A DNA stretch of 64,000 bases, taken from Saitoella complicata NRRL Y-17804 (taxonomy: Eukaryota > Ascomycota > Saitoellomycetes > Saitoellales > Saitoellaceae). The translations under genes and the position numbers were made by a program. Below, one piece after another: positions 1-10,393 of the stretch (the first letter of the stretch is position 1; each line of letters opens with the position of its first letter). The notes under the pieces are model-generated. The model saw only the letters and a list, made by a program, of their open reading frames with translations. It had not been told where the DNA came from and made no database searches. The DNA lies in the NCBI RefSeq assembly GCF_001661265.1, contig NW_017566996.1, positions 372,001-436,000 on the forward strand, read 5' to 3'.

Positions 1-310
1 TGGTTTGCAGTAGTAAACCGTTGACGTGACAGTTGTGAAGTCTAGAATGTACTGGGCTGCTAAGGATTGGTGAGCCGAGGATCAGCCGTCTATTTCGGAT
101 GGGAAGAAGGGCTTGTATGAAAAGATGCGACCACTTTGACGTAGGAGGTACTGATGTCAATGTCTAGTTCTATAGCTATGGTATGGATGCCTTCAGTTTT
201 TCCGGCGCCGGATCTGACAGGTGTCATCCTGCCCAACCCGCTGATCACCACGGACCCTCAAACCCACTATTGATCACTCGCCGACTCCCTCCTCTCCCTA
301 GATCCATCAC
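1..310. other. Intergenic, no gene seen
   Basis: No convincing coding frame, RNA gene or repeat was seen. The right end is the 3' flank of the GTR2 gene, which ends at 311 on the minus strand. Confidence 0.5.
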
Positions 311-1550
311 TCATACAATGGCCAACTCAATCCGAACCCCCTCCCCCCCCTCCTCCGGCCCCCCGGGCGTCGGAACCCCACTCCTCTTCTCAATATCAAA
401 AACCTCCTCAATCGCCTTCTGAAAACATCCGACATTCCACTCCACCAATCCATGTTTATCGAGTGCCTCGGATCGCATGAGACATATGAGTGCGAGGTAG
501 CGGTTTATTTCGCGAAGGTAGAGGACGAGGCCGTTGGAGAGTTTGATGATTGAGCCGGCGGAGTCGGGGTCGGTGGGGGTGGTGGTGGAGGTGGAGGTGG
601 GTGGTAAGGAGGGGGTGGGGCGGTCGTATCCGTAGATTGTCGACACGTCAATAACAACATCAATAAAATCCGAACAAATCTCATAACTCTGCATATCAAC
701 CGGACTCGAATCCGTAGCAATATATATCTTGCTCAACACATCAAACAAATACGCTTTCTCGATCCCAGAGTTTGAGCACAAAATGTTGAGGAGGTTCTCG
801 AGGGTTGGGAGTTGTGGGATTAGTTTTTGGATGACTTTTGAGAAGGCTTCGAAGATTGAGTGGTCGTAGATTGAGGTTAGGTGGAAGTTTAGGGTGACAT
901 TGTCGAGGCCGACGTCGGCGAGTTCGTCGGAGGTGCGTTGCTGGATGTCGCGTTGGGTGTCTGTGTCCCAAGGCATCAGCAATCCGCAACAGATAGATTT
1001 GAGTTCAGTGTATTCAGTACCTATCTTGTAATCATCGCTCAAACCATCGACCTTATGGATAAAAACCTCGAGGTGGATATTCGGGTTCACCGCTAATGCT
1101 CTCGTGATCGTAACGTGGAGCTTCTGTAGTGCGTCCAAGTAATCGTCCTGTGCATCAATGATGAAAATCAGCGCTCCGATTTCACCAAAAATGGAGTCCG
1201 CGTCGAAGGTGGGGTCAAAGAAGTCGATTTGGCCAGGGAAGTCCCAAACTTGGAAGTCGATAAATGAACTATGCTGTATGTCAGTTCGTCCGGATAGTGT
1301 AGAGATGAGGACGAGCCACGCACTTGATGTTGTCCTTTGTGATCTTACTCGTACTCTCCAAGAACAGCGTCTCGTTTGGCGGCATCTTGTGGAAGACGAC
1401 TTTTTGTATTGAGGATTTTCCGCAGCGTCTCAGTCCCATCTAACACCACCACATACATGAGCATATCATCCTCCCCGTTGACTTCGGAAGGCATACCAGC
1501 AGTAACCGTGGGCGTGCTCGCACGGAGGGTAATTGGCCATCCGCGGACAT
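311..1550 (-). CDS. GTR2: Rag-family GTPase Gtr2 (RagC/D type)
   Basis: This is the RagC/D-type GTPase that pairs with Gtr1/RagA on the vacuole or lysosome and signals amino-acid supply to TORC1. Exons on the minus strand are 1497–1550, 1324–1439, 1021–1268 and 311–960. All introns (55–60 bp) are GT–AG, and the splice gives 355 codons with no frame conflict. The GTPase landmarks are visible: a P-loop of the form [10 protein letters not shown] directly after intron 1, WDFPGQ (switch II), [10 protein letters not shown], and then the roadblock-like C-terminal half with the family stretch [12 protein letters not shown] and [20 protein letters not shown]. The start at 1550 gives MSADGQLPS before RPRLLLMGLRR, as in fungal homologues. 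A Pro/Thr-rich insert lies near residue 265. It is divergent from the J-protein gene, with 325 bp between starts. Confidence 0.92.
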
Positions 1551-1875
1551 GATTGAACTCTGTAATGACTGCGCATATCGATTAGCACCATCCTCCCTTC
1601 TTAACAGAGCTGTTCCTCACCTCCATAATGGCATATATCCCCGATGGATTCTGGTGTTGGTGTCGATAAGGTTGGCCGTGTCATCATAGTTGCACCCTCT
1701 GTCTCACGCGCCCTCTGTTATTGTGGCTGGTGCCCTGCCATATGTCCATCGTCGTTACGCCGCGGGACGGAAGTTAGAGAAGAGCATTCACGACGGAGAC
1801 ATAGACGACTGCGCAGTTGATCGCCATCTTGGTATCTTGATTGGCATCATCGCCTGCTGAGGCGAGTCTTTTGCG
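1551..1875. promoter_or_regulatory. Divergent promoter region GTR2 / J-protein
   Basis: This 325-bp stretch lies between two divergent start codons. No TATA box or recognised site was picked out. It probably holds both promoters and 5' UTRs. This is inferred from gene orientation only. Confidence 0.4.
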
Positions 1876-4429
1876 ATGCCGAGGACCGCGGCGCCGGAGC
1901 ACGACGCTTCTGTCGATTACTTCAAGTTGCTGGGCATTACGCCTGATGCGGATACCGGTGCTATTCGAAAGGCTTTCCTGAAGCTAGGTGTGCTATCCCG
2001 ACGACCCGCGGTCTTTTTCTTGCCGTTGCTGACGATGTACAGCGCTCAAGTATCATCCGGATAAAAACATAGGAAATGAGGAAGCGGCAAAGTCCGCTTT
2101 TCAGAAAATAGGTACGCCATCACCTCTCTCCTTCTGGCGAAGTATACGTCTTCGGGAACTGCATACCAGGGCCCGGAGCACCCGGCTCCACCTTACTCTT
2201 CGGTGTCGCGACGGGTCGTTTTCGGATTTCGTCGTATAGGTCCTCCTCGTCTTCGGGGGGTGCGCCGTAGCCCTTCGTCCTTGCGCGTGGCGGTGGCGGG
2301 TTGAACGACTCCTTCTTGTCGAAAGCTGGCATCTTCGGTTCGTCTTCCTCGGACGAACTGAAACCTGAGACGTTCTTTGGTATGGGTTTATCTCGACTGC
2401 TCGAGGTATATGCCCCTTTCGGCGCTGGTTTCTCCCAGCCCATATCATCCTTGTCGAACCCGAACTTGGTATGTCTCCCTTGCGGTGTAGTCCCTGCTCC
2501 CGCCGACCCCGTTTTCCCCCGAGGAAAATTGGTATCGTCTTGGTATTTTCTGCTTGTCGGCGCCGCACCCCGCCTCGACGTCTTTTCCCACGCAAACCCA
2601 CCAAAATTCCCTTGCTTACTCGATCCCGTCCCCGAACTTGGAGGTCTCCGAGCTTCTTCGCGTCGATTCGTGGAAGAGTATGCTGATGGACCAGATTTCT
2701 GGCTCTTACTCCCTGAATCACGATATGACCAAGGATCTGGACCGGTATTTTTGCTGGATGAGGAGGAGGAGGTCTTGTCGCGAGAGTCTGGACGTGGAGT
2801 CTGTTTTGGTGTACTCTTGCCGGTGCCGTATCCGTCATGTGCGGATCGTGGAGGTTCTTCTCTTCCTCCTTGTCTTCCAGATGATTGATTCCACGATGCA
2901 TTCGTTCGACCTGAACTTGACGAACCATTTGTGTACCAATTATCAGTACTTGTTGGTTGGGGCTTTTTTGGTGTAGAAGTGGAAGTATATGTTGGTTTAG
3001 GTGCGGTGTGCGTAGGTCTTTTGTTCGGACCAAAGTTATTTCGCCAGACGTATAGGTAAGTCTGCCGTTTTGTCGGATCTTTAAGGACTTCATGCGCGAT
3101 TGCTACCACAAGAAAGTCAGTTGACTCCCAGAACAAACGCTCGCATCAGGGACTACTACTCCAAATCAACCACCACCGAGACAAGCACCAGCGAGTGCAT
3201 TCACCTTCCAACGACCAATGACCCCCGAACCGAAGCCAATGGGGGCACAAGCGCCCTTTTCTGCACCGGGTGGTACTGGCACTGGTACGTACAGTTTCAA
3301 CTTCACCGGCAACGGAACGACTCAACCCCCGCCGTCATGGAATGCGAAAGCGAGCTCGACATCCCCGTCGAGTCCGAGTAAACACACCAAAACCCATAAC
3401 CCGGATCGACCGGGTCCATATCGTCCATCCGGTAATAGTCCCAAGTTTACTGGTCCGAGGTTTACGGGAGATATCTTTGGGCAAGCGGGGATGAGGCCGA
3501 AGGACGGGGGGATGGGTGGGAGTTATGCGAGTAGTCATGTCAAAATTCCGCTGTTTGATTTTGGGTTTGGAGCGGGGGTTGAGGGGACGGAGTTTAACGC
3601 TAGTCAGAATGGTGGGAAACCGAGGGAGAAGAAGGGGGCGAAGATGAGAGCGGGGGTTGATAGTCCGTTGACTCCGACAGGGGGGTTTACGTTTTCGTAT
3701 AAGGGTGGGAAGAAGGAGGGGGAGGGTGCAGAGGGTGTTAAGACGAAAGAGGGAGAGGGTGACAAGAGCTTCAAGTTTGATTATGAGCAGTGGACGAGGT
3801 CGTTCGCTGAGTCGAAGAAGGCTGAGGAAGCAAAGGCGAATGGGCAGGCTGAGACAGGTGCAGCGAACGGAAGCCGGCCCACGAGCAGCCGAAGTGGGAC
3901 GGGTATGCCGTACGAATGGCAAGACGACGGTTTCGACGAGGAGATGAACGACGCACCACCCATGCCCCCAACCGAACCCCCCGTCCCGCCAGAAATCCCA
4001 ACAATGACCCCACCAACCCAAATCCCCACCCCACCCGCAACCCTCAACGAAGGCGTCTTCCACACCTACCTCCAATCCCTCCTCGCCTACCGCCTCCAAT
4101 GGACAGAATACACCGACGCCTACACCGCCTACGCCGCCTCCTGGCACCAATTCGAGAGACTGTGTAATGAGGAGCAATTGCTATTTACGAGTGTTGCGGA
4201 TATGTTTGGGAAGACGAGTAGTGAGCAGGAAGCTGCGAGGAAGATGTTTGAGGTTTATATGGAGGCAGCGGAGAGGAATGATAGGGTAAGGGAGGAATGG
4301 GTTGAGGCGGAGAGGAGGCACAGGAGGGTTTTGAAGGAGTTTAATAGGGTGAGGTTGAGGGAGGTTGAGAGGGTGAGGGCGGCGGCGGCGGGCCAGAAGA
4401 CGACTAATGGTACGAGCGCTTCAACATAA
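1876..4429 (+). CDS. J-domain (DnaJ) co-chaperone, middle exon inverted
   Basis: This gene encodes an Hsp40-type J-domain protein with a long low-complexity tail. Exon 1 (1876–1987) and exon 2 (2043–2111) encode the first half of the J domain, including the HPD motif in LKYHPDKN. The next exon is on the opposite strand: minus-strand 3102–2167 begins AIAHEVLKDPTKRQTY, which is the missing second half of the J domain, and runs on into a Ser/Pro-rich tail. The last exon is back on the plus strand (3132–4429) and ends in a conserved-looking helical region (about FHTYLQSLLAYRLQW to the stop). Reading the middle exon in its own orientation, phases match at both joins (1 nt then 2 nt; 1 nt then 2 nt) for about 804 codons. 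As the sequence stands, the plus-strand gene would stop soon after residue 60. Either the locus carries an exon-sized inversion or the assembly is wrong. The J domain is certain; the specific orthologue is not recognised. Confidence 0.85.
2112..3131 (-). other. Inverted segment carrying one exon of the J-protein gene
   Basis: Minus-strand 3102–2167 is a 936-bp open exon of the J-protein gene. On its own strand it is flanked by an acceptor (TTGTGGTAG, just right of 3102) and a strong donor (GTATGC, 2166–2161). The plus-strand exon on the left ends with donor GTACGCC at 2112. The exon on the right starts after acceptor CTCCCAG at 3131. Both breakpoints must therefore fall inside introns, within 2112–2166 and 3103–3131. 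The intron remnants sum to about 84 bp, short for two introns, so a few bases may have been lost. A near-palindrome (AGTCAGTTGACT, 3115–3126) lies at the right break. No inverted repeats joining the two breaks were seen by eye. Confidence 0.8.
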
Positions 4430-4646
4430 CATAAGCATGAAGATAGCATATTTAGAGGACTATGGAACATTGGAGGATACCATCACGATTCGAAGTTGAC
4501 CAGTGTGAGTGCTCCAAGTAAACGACGCATGCGCCACTCGTATACGAGCTTCGCCACATCCAGGTCCTCGCCCTGCCTCGATTTTTCAGTGTGCTCGTAC
4601 AATACACCGGTAAAAACAGCATCCAGCTCCCTTATACACCCTCATA

Positions 4647-5217
4647 ATGTCCGAAGAAGAACAGCAGATCGACCAGCAGTACCCCTCCACCGACGCCGAT
4701 TTGGATCGGGAACCGCAGGCTGTGGTGATGGATGTTGATGCGACGAAGATTCAGATTGTATGTACTCTCAAGGGAACAGGTTCTGCGGTGTGCTAATGTG
4801 GTGCGTGTTCTAGTTGCCTGGTGCATCGGAAGATTTGTCGAGTGCTACGTTCCAGATCCTGGAGGAGGACCACACGTTGGGAAACGCGCTGAGATATATG
4901 ATCATGAAGAAGTACGTCATCGTCCCCATCCTCCCCCTCCTTTCCTGGAGTTCTCTTTCGAGGAGCAAGTGCTAAATACTGTGCTGCAAAGTCCCGAAGT
5001 CGAGTTCTGCGGTTACTCAATCCCCCACCCCTCCGAAGCAAAAATGAACATTCGAATCCAGACCTACGGAACAAATGGATATACCGCTGTTGATGCGATA
5101 GAGAAGGCGTTGGATGACTTGGTGGGGTTGTGTGATCATGTTGATCAGGAGTTTGAGGCGAAGTATGCGGCGTTTGAGGAGGGGAGACAAGATGGGGATG
5201 TTAGTATGTCTGGATAG
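4647..5217 (+). CDS. RPC19: RNA polymerases I and III subunit RPC19 (RPAC2)
   Basis: This is the small alpha-like subunit shared by RNA polymerases I and III. It pairs with RPC40 in the assembly platform. Exons are 4647–4757, 4814–4911 and 4992–5217, with GT–AG introns of 56 and 80 bp, giving 144 aa. The family core is clear: FQILEEDHTLGNALRYMIMK, then NPEVEFCGYSIPHPSE and MNIRIQTYG after intron 2. The N-terminus (about 38 residues) is acidic, as usual for this subunit. The gene has no operon-like link to its neighbours, though RPC34 of RNA polymerase III is about 8 kb downstream. Confidence 0.95.
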
Positions 5218-6069
5218 GGAGGGGTTAAGCGAAGGGAGGGAGTGTAGAGAGGATTTTGAGCATATGTTCAGGATGAGCATGATACCCGGAGGAATGTTAG
5301 AGAAACACAGTTCCGTTCCAAGTACGAGTGCCATGAAGGCCGGCTCGAGCTCTTTCATTCGTGTAATGATGTCGTCGTATTGTATTCGTCGTAGTTCCTT
5401 TTCTAAGACTAGGTAAGCATTTGTTGTAAATGAGTAAAAGCACCACGGTTTTAACTCACAGCTGCGGCAAGGTAGGTAACTAAACATGCCGCTTCTTCCC
5501 ACGCTATGGGTATTCCTATCAAACAAGGGGAATACAGTTCATCCAGCGCTGGTCTTATGTGGTCATTATTGAAGGGTTGCCCATATTTGGCACGTATAGA
5601 TTAGGTTCGTTTGGATTCCTCTCGGTGTTCTTGTGAACGGTATGGCACTTGACATACCTACGGTGGTCGTGTTTTGAGCGAATGCCAAAACATTCGTACA
5701 GAGTCACTTGAAGTCTTGACCACGCGCTCCATATGAAAGCTGTGTCTCAGAATACGATACTGACTCCGGTAAGATCGACTTCACGGGTACGAGGCACGTC
5801 TGTTGGCGGATGATCTCAATACACGTTATGAACGTCGGCGACAGGGTAGAACACGATGGTTTGGAACATGTTGACGGGGTCCATGTTATCGTCTGACGGA
5901 TGCTAGTGTTAAACTCTGTATGGTTGATAGCTTTGGAAAAACTTGTACCATCTGATGACAGAAAGTAGAGCGAAACCATTCCTGGGCATGCATGGGAATA
6001 GCCAGTGAAGCGAAATGATTCTTTTGATGTGAATATATTTTTTAACAATGAAAGCTATCATCAATAATA
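5218..6069. other. Intergenic, no convincing gene
   Basis: This 850-bp stretch lies between RPC19 and a tRNA gene. A minus-strand open frame around 5250–5526 contains a protein-like run (LEKELRRIQYDDIITRMKEL), but it has no family resemblance, overlaps RPC19 and lacks a supported start, so it is not called. No repeat was seen. Confidence 0.4.
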
Positions 6070-6140
6070 GGCCGCCTGGCGCAATGGTAGCGCGTCGGTT
6101 TTCGGTACCGAAGGCTGTAGGTTCGAGTCCTGCGGCGGTC
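6070..6140 (+). tRNA. tRNA-Arg (anticodon UCG)
   Basis: This 71-nt sequence folds as a full cloverleaf. The acceptor stem GGCCGCC pairs with GGCGGTC (one G–U). The D stem GCGC/GCGC closes a loop AATGGTA. The anticodon stem TCGGT/ACCGA closes loop TTTCGGT, so the anticodon at 6102–6104 is TCG. The T stem GTAGG/CCTGC closes TTCGAGT. The A box (TGGCGCAATGG) and B box (GGTTCGAGTCC) are both present. No intron is seen and CCA is not encoded. Confidence 0.93.
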
Positions 6141-6142
6141 GC

Positions 6143-6155
6143 TTTTTCTTTTTTT
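6143..6155 (+). terminator. RNA polymerase III T-run terminator
   Basis: Two T-runs (five T and seven T, separated by one C) begin 3 nt after the tRNA. This is the usual Pol III stop signal. Confidence 0.75.
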
Positions 6156-6391
6156 CTGAGTACCACCCTACCCCTCACTGTTTTGTTTTTCCCACCAACT
6201 AACTCGTCCCACAATATGTTTGGAGTGCGTCAAACTGAGCAAATGGGACGGGCATGGATGGGTACCGGTAGAGCTGGTCCGTGCGGTCATGATAGGCCGT
6301 TATCGATAGCCCTCGCTCCCCCGCGATCTCATGCAAGTGACCGACGATGTCGCGATTACTGATCCGACGAAGGACATCTCCATCAACAACC

Positions 6392-9195
6392 ATGGGGTCT
6401 CCTGAAGCCAATTACCACAGCCATGGCAGGTGGAAGCCAAGCCTGACAAGCAAAATCATCGTCGGTGCTCTCTGCTCCCTCGTTCTCGGCTCCTTCCTCG
6501 TTCAATTCGCATGGGTAACCCGCAGCACACCCGAGGGGATCCTGAAATCACAGTTGAAGGTATACGAGGATGGTATGAGGTATTGTCAGGCAGTTGCTGA
6601 GCAGCCGGTTTTTCCGGTTTATGCGGATGCGGGGAGGAGTAATCCGAGGCGAGTTGAAGGCGCGAAGCCAATTCTGATTATGAATGCGACTGTGCTTGAT
6701 GGGGGTGGGAAGGCTACGTATGGGGCTTCGGTGTTACTTAAGGATGGGTTGGTCATGAAGGTTGTGGAGGGGAAGATTAAGGATGTTCCTCAAGGGACGA
6801 TCAAGATCAATGCTCATCACCGGTATCTCACACCCGGGTTGGTTGACATGCACTCCCACGTTGGAGTAGACTCTCTACCCGAGCTATGGGCTGTGGACGA
6901 CACGAATGAGATGACGAGCGCAATTACCTCCCAGATGCGGTCCCTTGACGGTATCAACCCCTCTGATCAGATGTTCCTTCGCATCGCGTCTGGTGGAGTT
7001 ACCACCTCCCTCGTCCTTCCTGGTTCGGCAAACAACATGGGCGGAGAGGCATTCGCCGTTAAGCACAGAGTTCCGGAGAGTTTGAAGGTTGATGATATGC
7101 TAGTTCAGCACAACATCACAGAGAAACCGTGGAGGTGGATGAAGATGGCGTGTGGGGAGAACCCGAAGCGTGTATACCCCAACGAGGTCAACACCCGTAT
7201 GGGTGAATCTTGGGCCTTCAGACACAGATTTGAGCAAGCTCAGAAGTTGATGCAAAAACAAGACGCATGGTGCGCAGCCGCCTCCTCTCTGAGCCCTCAG
7301 GACGTCCGCGAACCCTTCCCCTCCGACCTCGAGTTGGAGAGTGTCGTCGGCGTCCTCCGCGGCGACGTTCGTGTCAACATCCACTGCTACGAGACGATGG
7401 ACCTCGAAGCTCGTCTCCGCGAGTCCGCTGAATTCGGATTTCAGATCCGTGCATTCCACCATGGCCTCGACGCCTGGCGCGTCCCTCAGATGATGAAAGA
7501 CGGAAACCTAACCATCGCAACATTCTCCTCCCTCTGGGGCTACAAGAAGGAAGCATACCAAGCCTCTGTCTACGCTGGCAAAATTCTCTCAGAACATGGC
7601 GTACCCGTCGCATACAAATCTGATCACCCTGTGTTGAACGCGCAGGATCTGATTCATGAGGCGAGGGTTGGACATCATTTTGGGCTTGCGGAGGAGCTGG
7701 CGTTCGCGGCTGTGACGGGGACGCCGGCGAGGGCTTTGGGGTTGAGTCATCGGGTTGGGTTTCTGAGGGAGGGGTATGATGCTGATGTTGTGTTGTGGGA
7801 TGCGCACCCACTTACCTTGGGGGCGAAGCCGGTTGAGGTTTGGGTTGATGGTGTGTCGTTGTTTGATGTCAAGGCGAAGGCTCTGGACGTCGAGGTCGGC
7901 AAGGTCGAGGAGAAGGCTCTGCCGAAGCAGCGTCAATCCGAGCCCGTGCAAGCAAAGTCATGCCAAGTTGGTCAGGAGAACATCATCGTCACTGGCCTGA
8001 CCAAGGCATTCTTTGTTGCCGAGGAGGACGAGCTCACTGCCGCTCAAGAATCTGGTTCCGAGCCATTCTCCATGGTCATTCGCAACGGCTCCATTGCCTG
8101 TATCGGCTCCTGCGATACCGAGGTCGCCGCTGCCTCAACCTTCGGCGTCCCAGTCATCAAGCTCGAGAATGGACACGTACTGCCCGGCATCACCGCCTTG
8201 ACCACTGCTCTCGGTCTCTCTGAAATCGAGTCGGAGGACTCTACGCGGGATGGCGAGGTTGATTCTTCGAAGAATCCTACCGATCCGAAGTCGGTCGTCT
8301 TCGCAAAAGACGGATTGATGTTCGACGGCTTGCACATCGAACGCGCTTACAAGAACGGAGTGCTTAATGCCATCACAGCCCCAAGCTCCGAAGGCTTCTT
8401 GGAGGGGGTATCGGTTGCGTTCAGGACGAGAGGCAAGAGTGTCCTTGACCCTGCGGCGGTGATTAAGGAAGAAGCTGCGTTGCACTTTACGGTCGGACAG
8501 GGTGGGAAGGACGATTCCTTGAAGACTGTTAGTTCGCAGATCGCGGCGCTGAGGAGTTTGTTGAAGGACAATGAGGGAAAGGAGAATGTCTATGGCAAGG
8601 CAGCAAGCGGTGCTTTGTCTATTTTGGTGAAAACACATAACAAGGTGCGTATCTGGCATGAGAAGTTCTCTCCGCAGATGACTTGCTAACCTCGTACACA
8701 CAGGACGTCATTGCCCATCTTATCGCCTTGAAGACGGAGCTAAACAGCATCAAACTCATCATCGTTGGCGGTATCGAGAGTTACCTCGTCGCCAAGGACC
8801 TGGTTGAAGCCGACGTTCCGGTCATTCTGACCTCTTGGCGCTGCCAGCCAGAATCCTGGGAAAGCCGCCATTGTCTCCCAGGTCCTCCCATGACCGCCGA
8901 GACGGCCTTGCAGGTTCTTGTCGATGCTAATGTTACCGTGGCTCTTGCGCAGCCAGACGATGGCTTACTCGGACAATTATACTGGGAAGCGGGATGGGCG
9001 TCTCATATGGCTGGGAACCTTAACGAGAAGGACGCGGTCGCGCTTGTTAGTACGAACGTGGAGAAGATCTTGGGGTTGGATGTTAAGAGGAGGAGCGAAT
9101 TTGTCATCTATGAGGGTAACCCAATGGACTTCGGGGCGAGCGTTGCGGTTGTTCTTGGGGATGGGGTTCAGGCATGCTGGCCCGAGGTCGAGTAA
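6392..9195 (+). CDS. Membrane-anchored amidohydrolase, two tandem halves
   Basis: This is an amidohydrolase-superfamily protein (imidazolonepropionase/dihydroorotase-like fold) of 914 aa. Exons are 6392–8644 and 8704–9195 (intron 59 bp). I chose the start at 6392 because its context (CAACCATGG) is strong. An in-frame ATG at 6347 would add 15 residues. One N-terminal membrane segment (about residues 25–45) suggests a type II anchor. The first half has the metal-site pattern of the family: TPGLVDMHSHVG, then VNIHCYETMD, AFHHGLDAW and YKSDHPVLNA, followed by the composite-domain end (REGYDADVVLWDAHPL). From about residue 540 a second similar half begins (RNGSIACIG, GHVLPGITALTTALGLSEIE) in which the first metal-site His residues are missing, so it is probably inactive. 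The substrate is unknown. Confidence 0.85.
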
Positions 9196-9510
9196 GGTCA
9201 CATCTGGTAGAAGTAGTCGTTGACTTGATTCTCCAGCTAGATGAAATGATGATTCAATTTCAACGGTTGAGTATTTTTCGTTTTCCCAGGGTTCATTATT
9301 CCCGATCTGGGAATCCCTCCTGCGTGACGTCAGGAGCCTAGTAACGTAGACTCATGCTCCGACCGCAACCTTCGCCCTAGGGCTTTGATCAGACAATAAA
9401 GGACATAAAACGAGTCGCAAGTCATTGAAAAGCGTCAATTACCTGCATTACCATCACACAACAACGGTAAAGTAACATTGAACGACCCTTTAGACCAAAG
9501 CATACCTACC
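9196..9510. other. Intergenic
   Basis: This 315-bp spacer lies between two plus-strand genes and probably holds the upstream 3' UTR and the next promoter. No specific site was recognised. Confidence 0.4.
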
Positions 9511-10050
9511 ATGTCTGAGAAAGCAACCGTCGTCAAGAACTTCCTGGATGTGGTGAACATGACAGAAGATGAATTAGCGGGTAAGCTTATGCTGTTCGCA
9601 AGTGATGCATGCATGCTGAGTTTTGTTAGAATGGCTGGAGACAGAAGAGTCAAACTCGACAGGCCAGCTCAAGCCTGGCCAGGCAGAGTCCATCGGTCAT
9701 GAATCGTACGTCGTTCAACAGGAAACCTTCTTCGTGTGTTCTAACACAAAGAACTAGAGGTCGGCATTTGCTTGAGTTAATGCGATGCACATACGGTTCC
9801 GATCCAGACACCTACAACGACGAGCAAATAGCCTTCATGAGACGCGTGGTTAGCTATTGTCGGCGACACCTAGCACAATTTCCTCGGAATAAGGCACTAG
9901 AAGAGATCAGAGCAGGGAAATGGTACTGGAGTCTAAAGAATTGGTACGTAGCCTCCTTTCATCTCCCCCCAGTTACGGCCAGGTTTGCTAACGAGGCGAA
10001 GGGGCCACGATGCATTGAAAGAGTCAAACGACGAGGATGAGATAGAGTAA
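9511..10050 (+). CDS. DUF3140-like small protein
   Basis: This is a 126-aa protein from four exons: 9511–9580, 9630–9705, 9758–9943 and 10002–10050. Introns are 49–58 bp, and all phases agree. The spliced product reads NMTEDELAEWLETEESNSTG, then ESIGHESGRHLLELM, HMRRVVSYCRRHLAQ-like sequence (FMRRVVSYCRRHLAQFP) and SLKNWGHDALK near the end. This order (EWL..EES, GHESGR, HMRKV..Y..RHLAQ, NWGHD) is that of the DUF3140 family found in bacteria and fungi, whose function is unknown. No membrane segment or signal peptide is seen. Confidence 0.82.
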
Positions 10051-10393
10051 TCAAGTCCACTACATACTTCACGAAGGTGCACCACCGTAGGAAGCATGTC
10101 GACGTTCTTTACGGTACGGGCAGCAGCCGGTGGTGCATCACGCGCGTTTCCCCTCACGCATGGACCCGTCCCGCGCCCGCGCCCGCGCCCGAGCGTGGGA
10201 CATGTGCATGTACAATATTGGCAGGGTCTTTTTCATCCGATCAGCTGATTCCTGTCTCCTCCTCTTCTGCTTACCAGCTGCCCCGCTTGATCCAGTGTCC
10301 GCTGTTACCTTGATCCCTCTTTAAATATCGCGACAACAACCACGAAGGTCCTCCTCGCTCACCAATCTTACTCCAATTGAACCTTTTCCCAGA
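10051..10393 (+). promoter_or_regulatory. Promoter region of the zinc dehydrogenase gene
   Basis: This is a 343-bp spacer. A short GC-rich simple repeat (three GCGCCC-type units) sits at about 10171–10192. A TATA-like TTTAAATAT lies at about 10319–10328, some 65 bp before the start codon. Neither has been tested. Confidence 0.4.

Noticed and set aside
3335-4177. 280-codon minus-strand open frame opposite the last J-protein exon
   Set aside because: It is Val/Gly/Arg-rich, without motifs, and antisense to an exon with conserved-looking helices.
5017-5526. 169-codon minus-strand frame downstream of RPC19
   Set aside because: It overlaps the RPC19 last exon, has no family resemblance and no convincing start or splice sites. 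One stretch looks protein-like, so it was noted.
8135-8701. 188-codon minus-strand frame opposite the amidohydrolase
   Set aside because: It is a shadow of the coding strand with no motif and no neighbouring exons.
10141-10200. GCGCCC short repeat as a functional element
   Set aside because: It has only about three units and no known factor site. It is probably a simple GC-rich tract.
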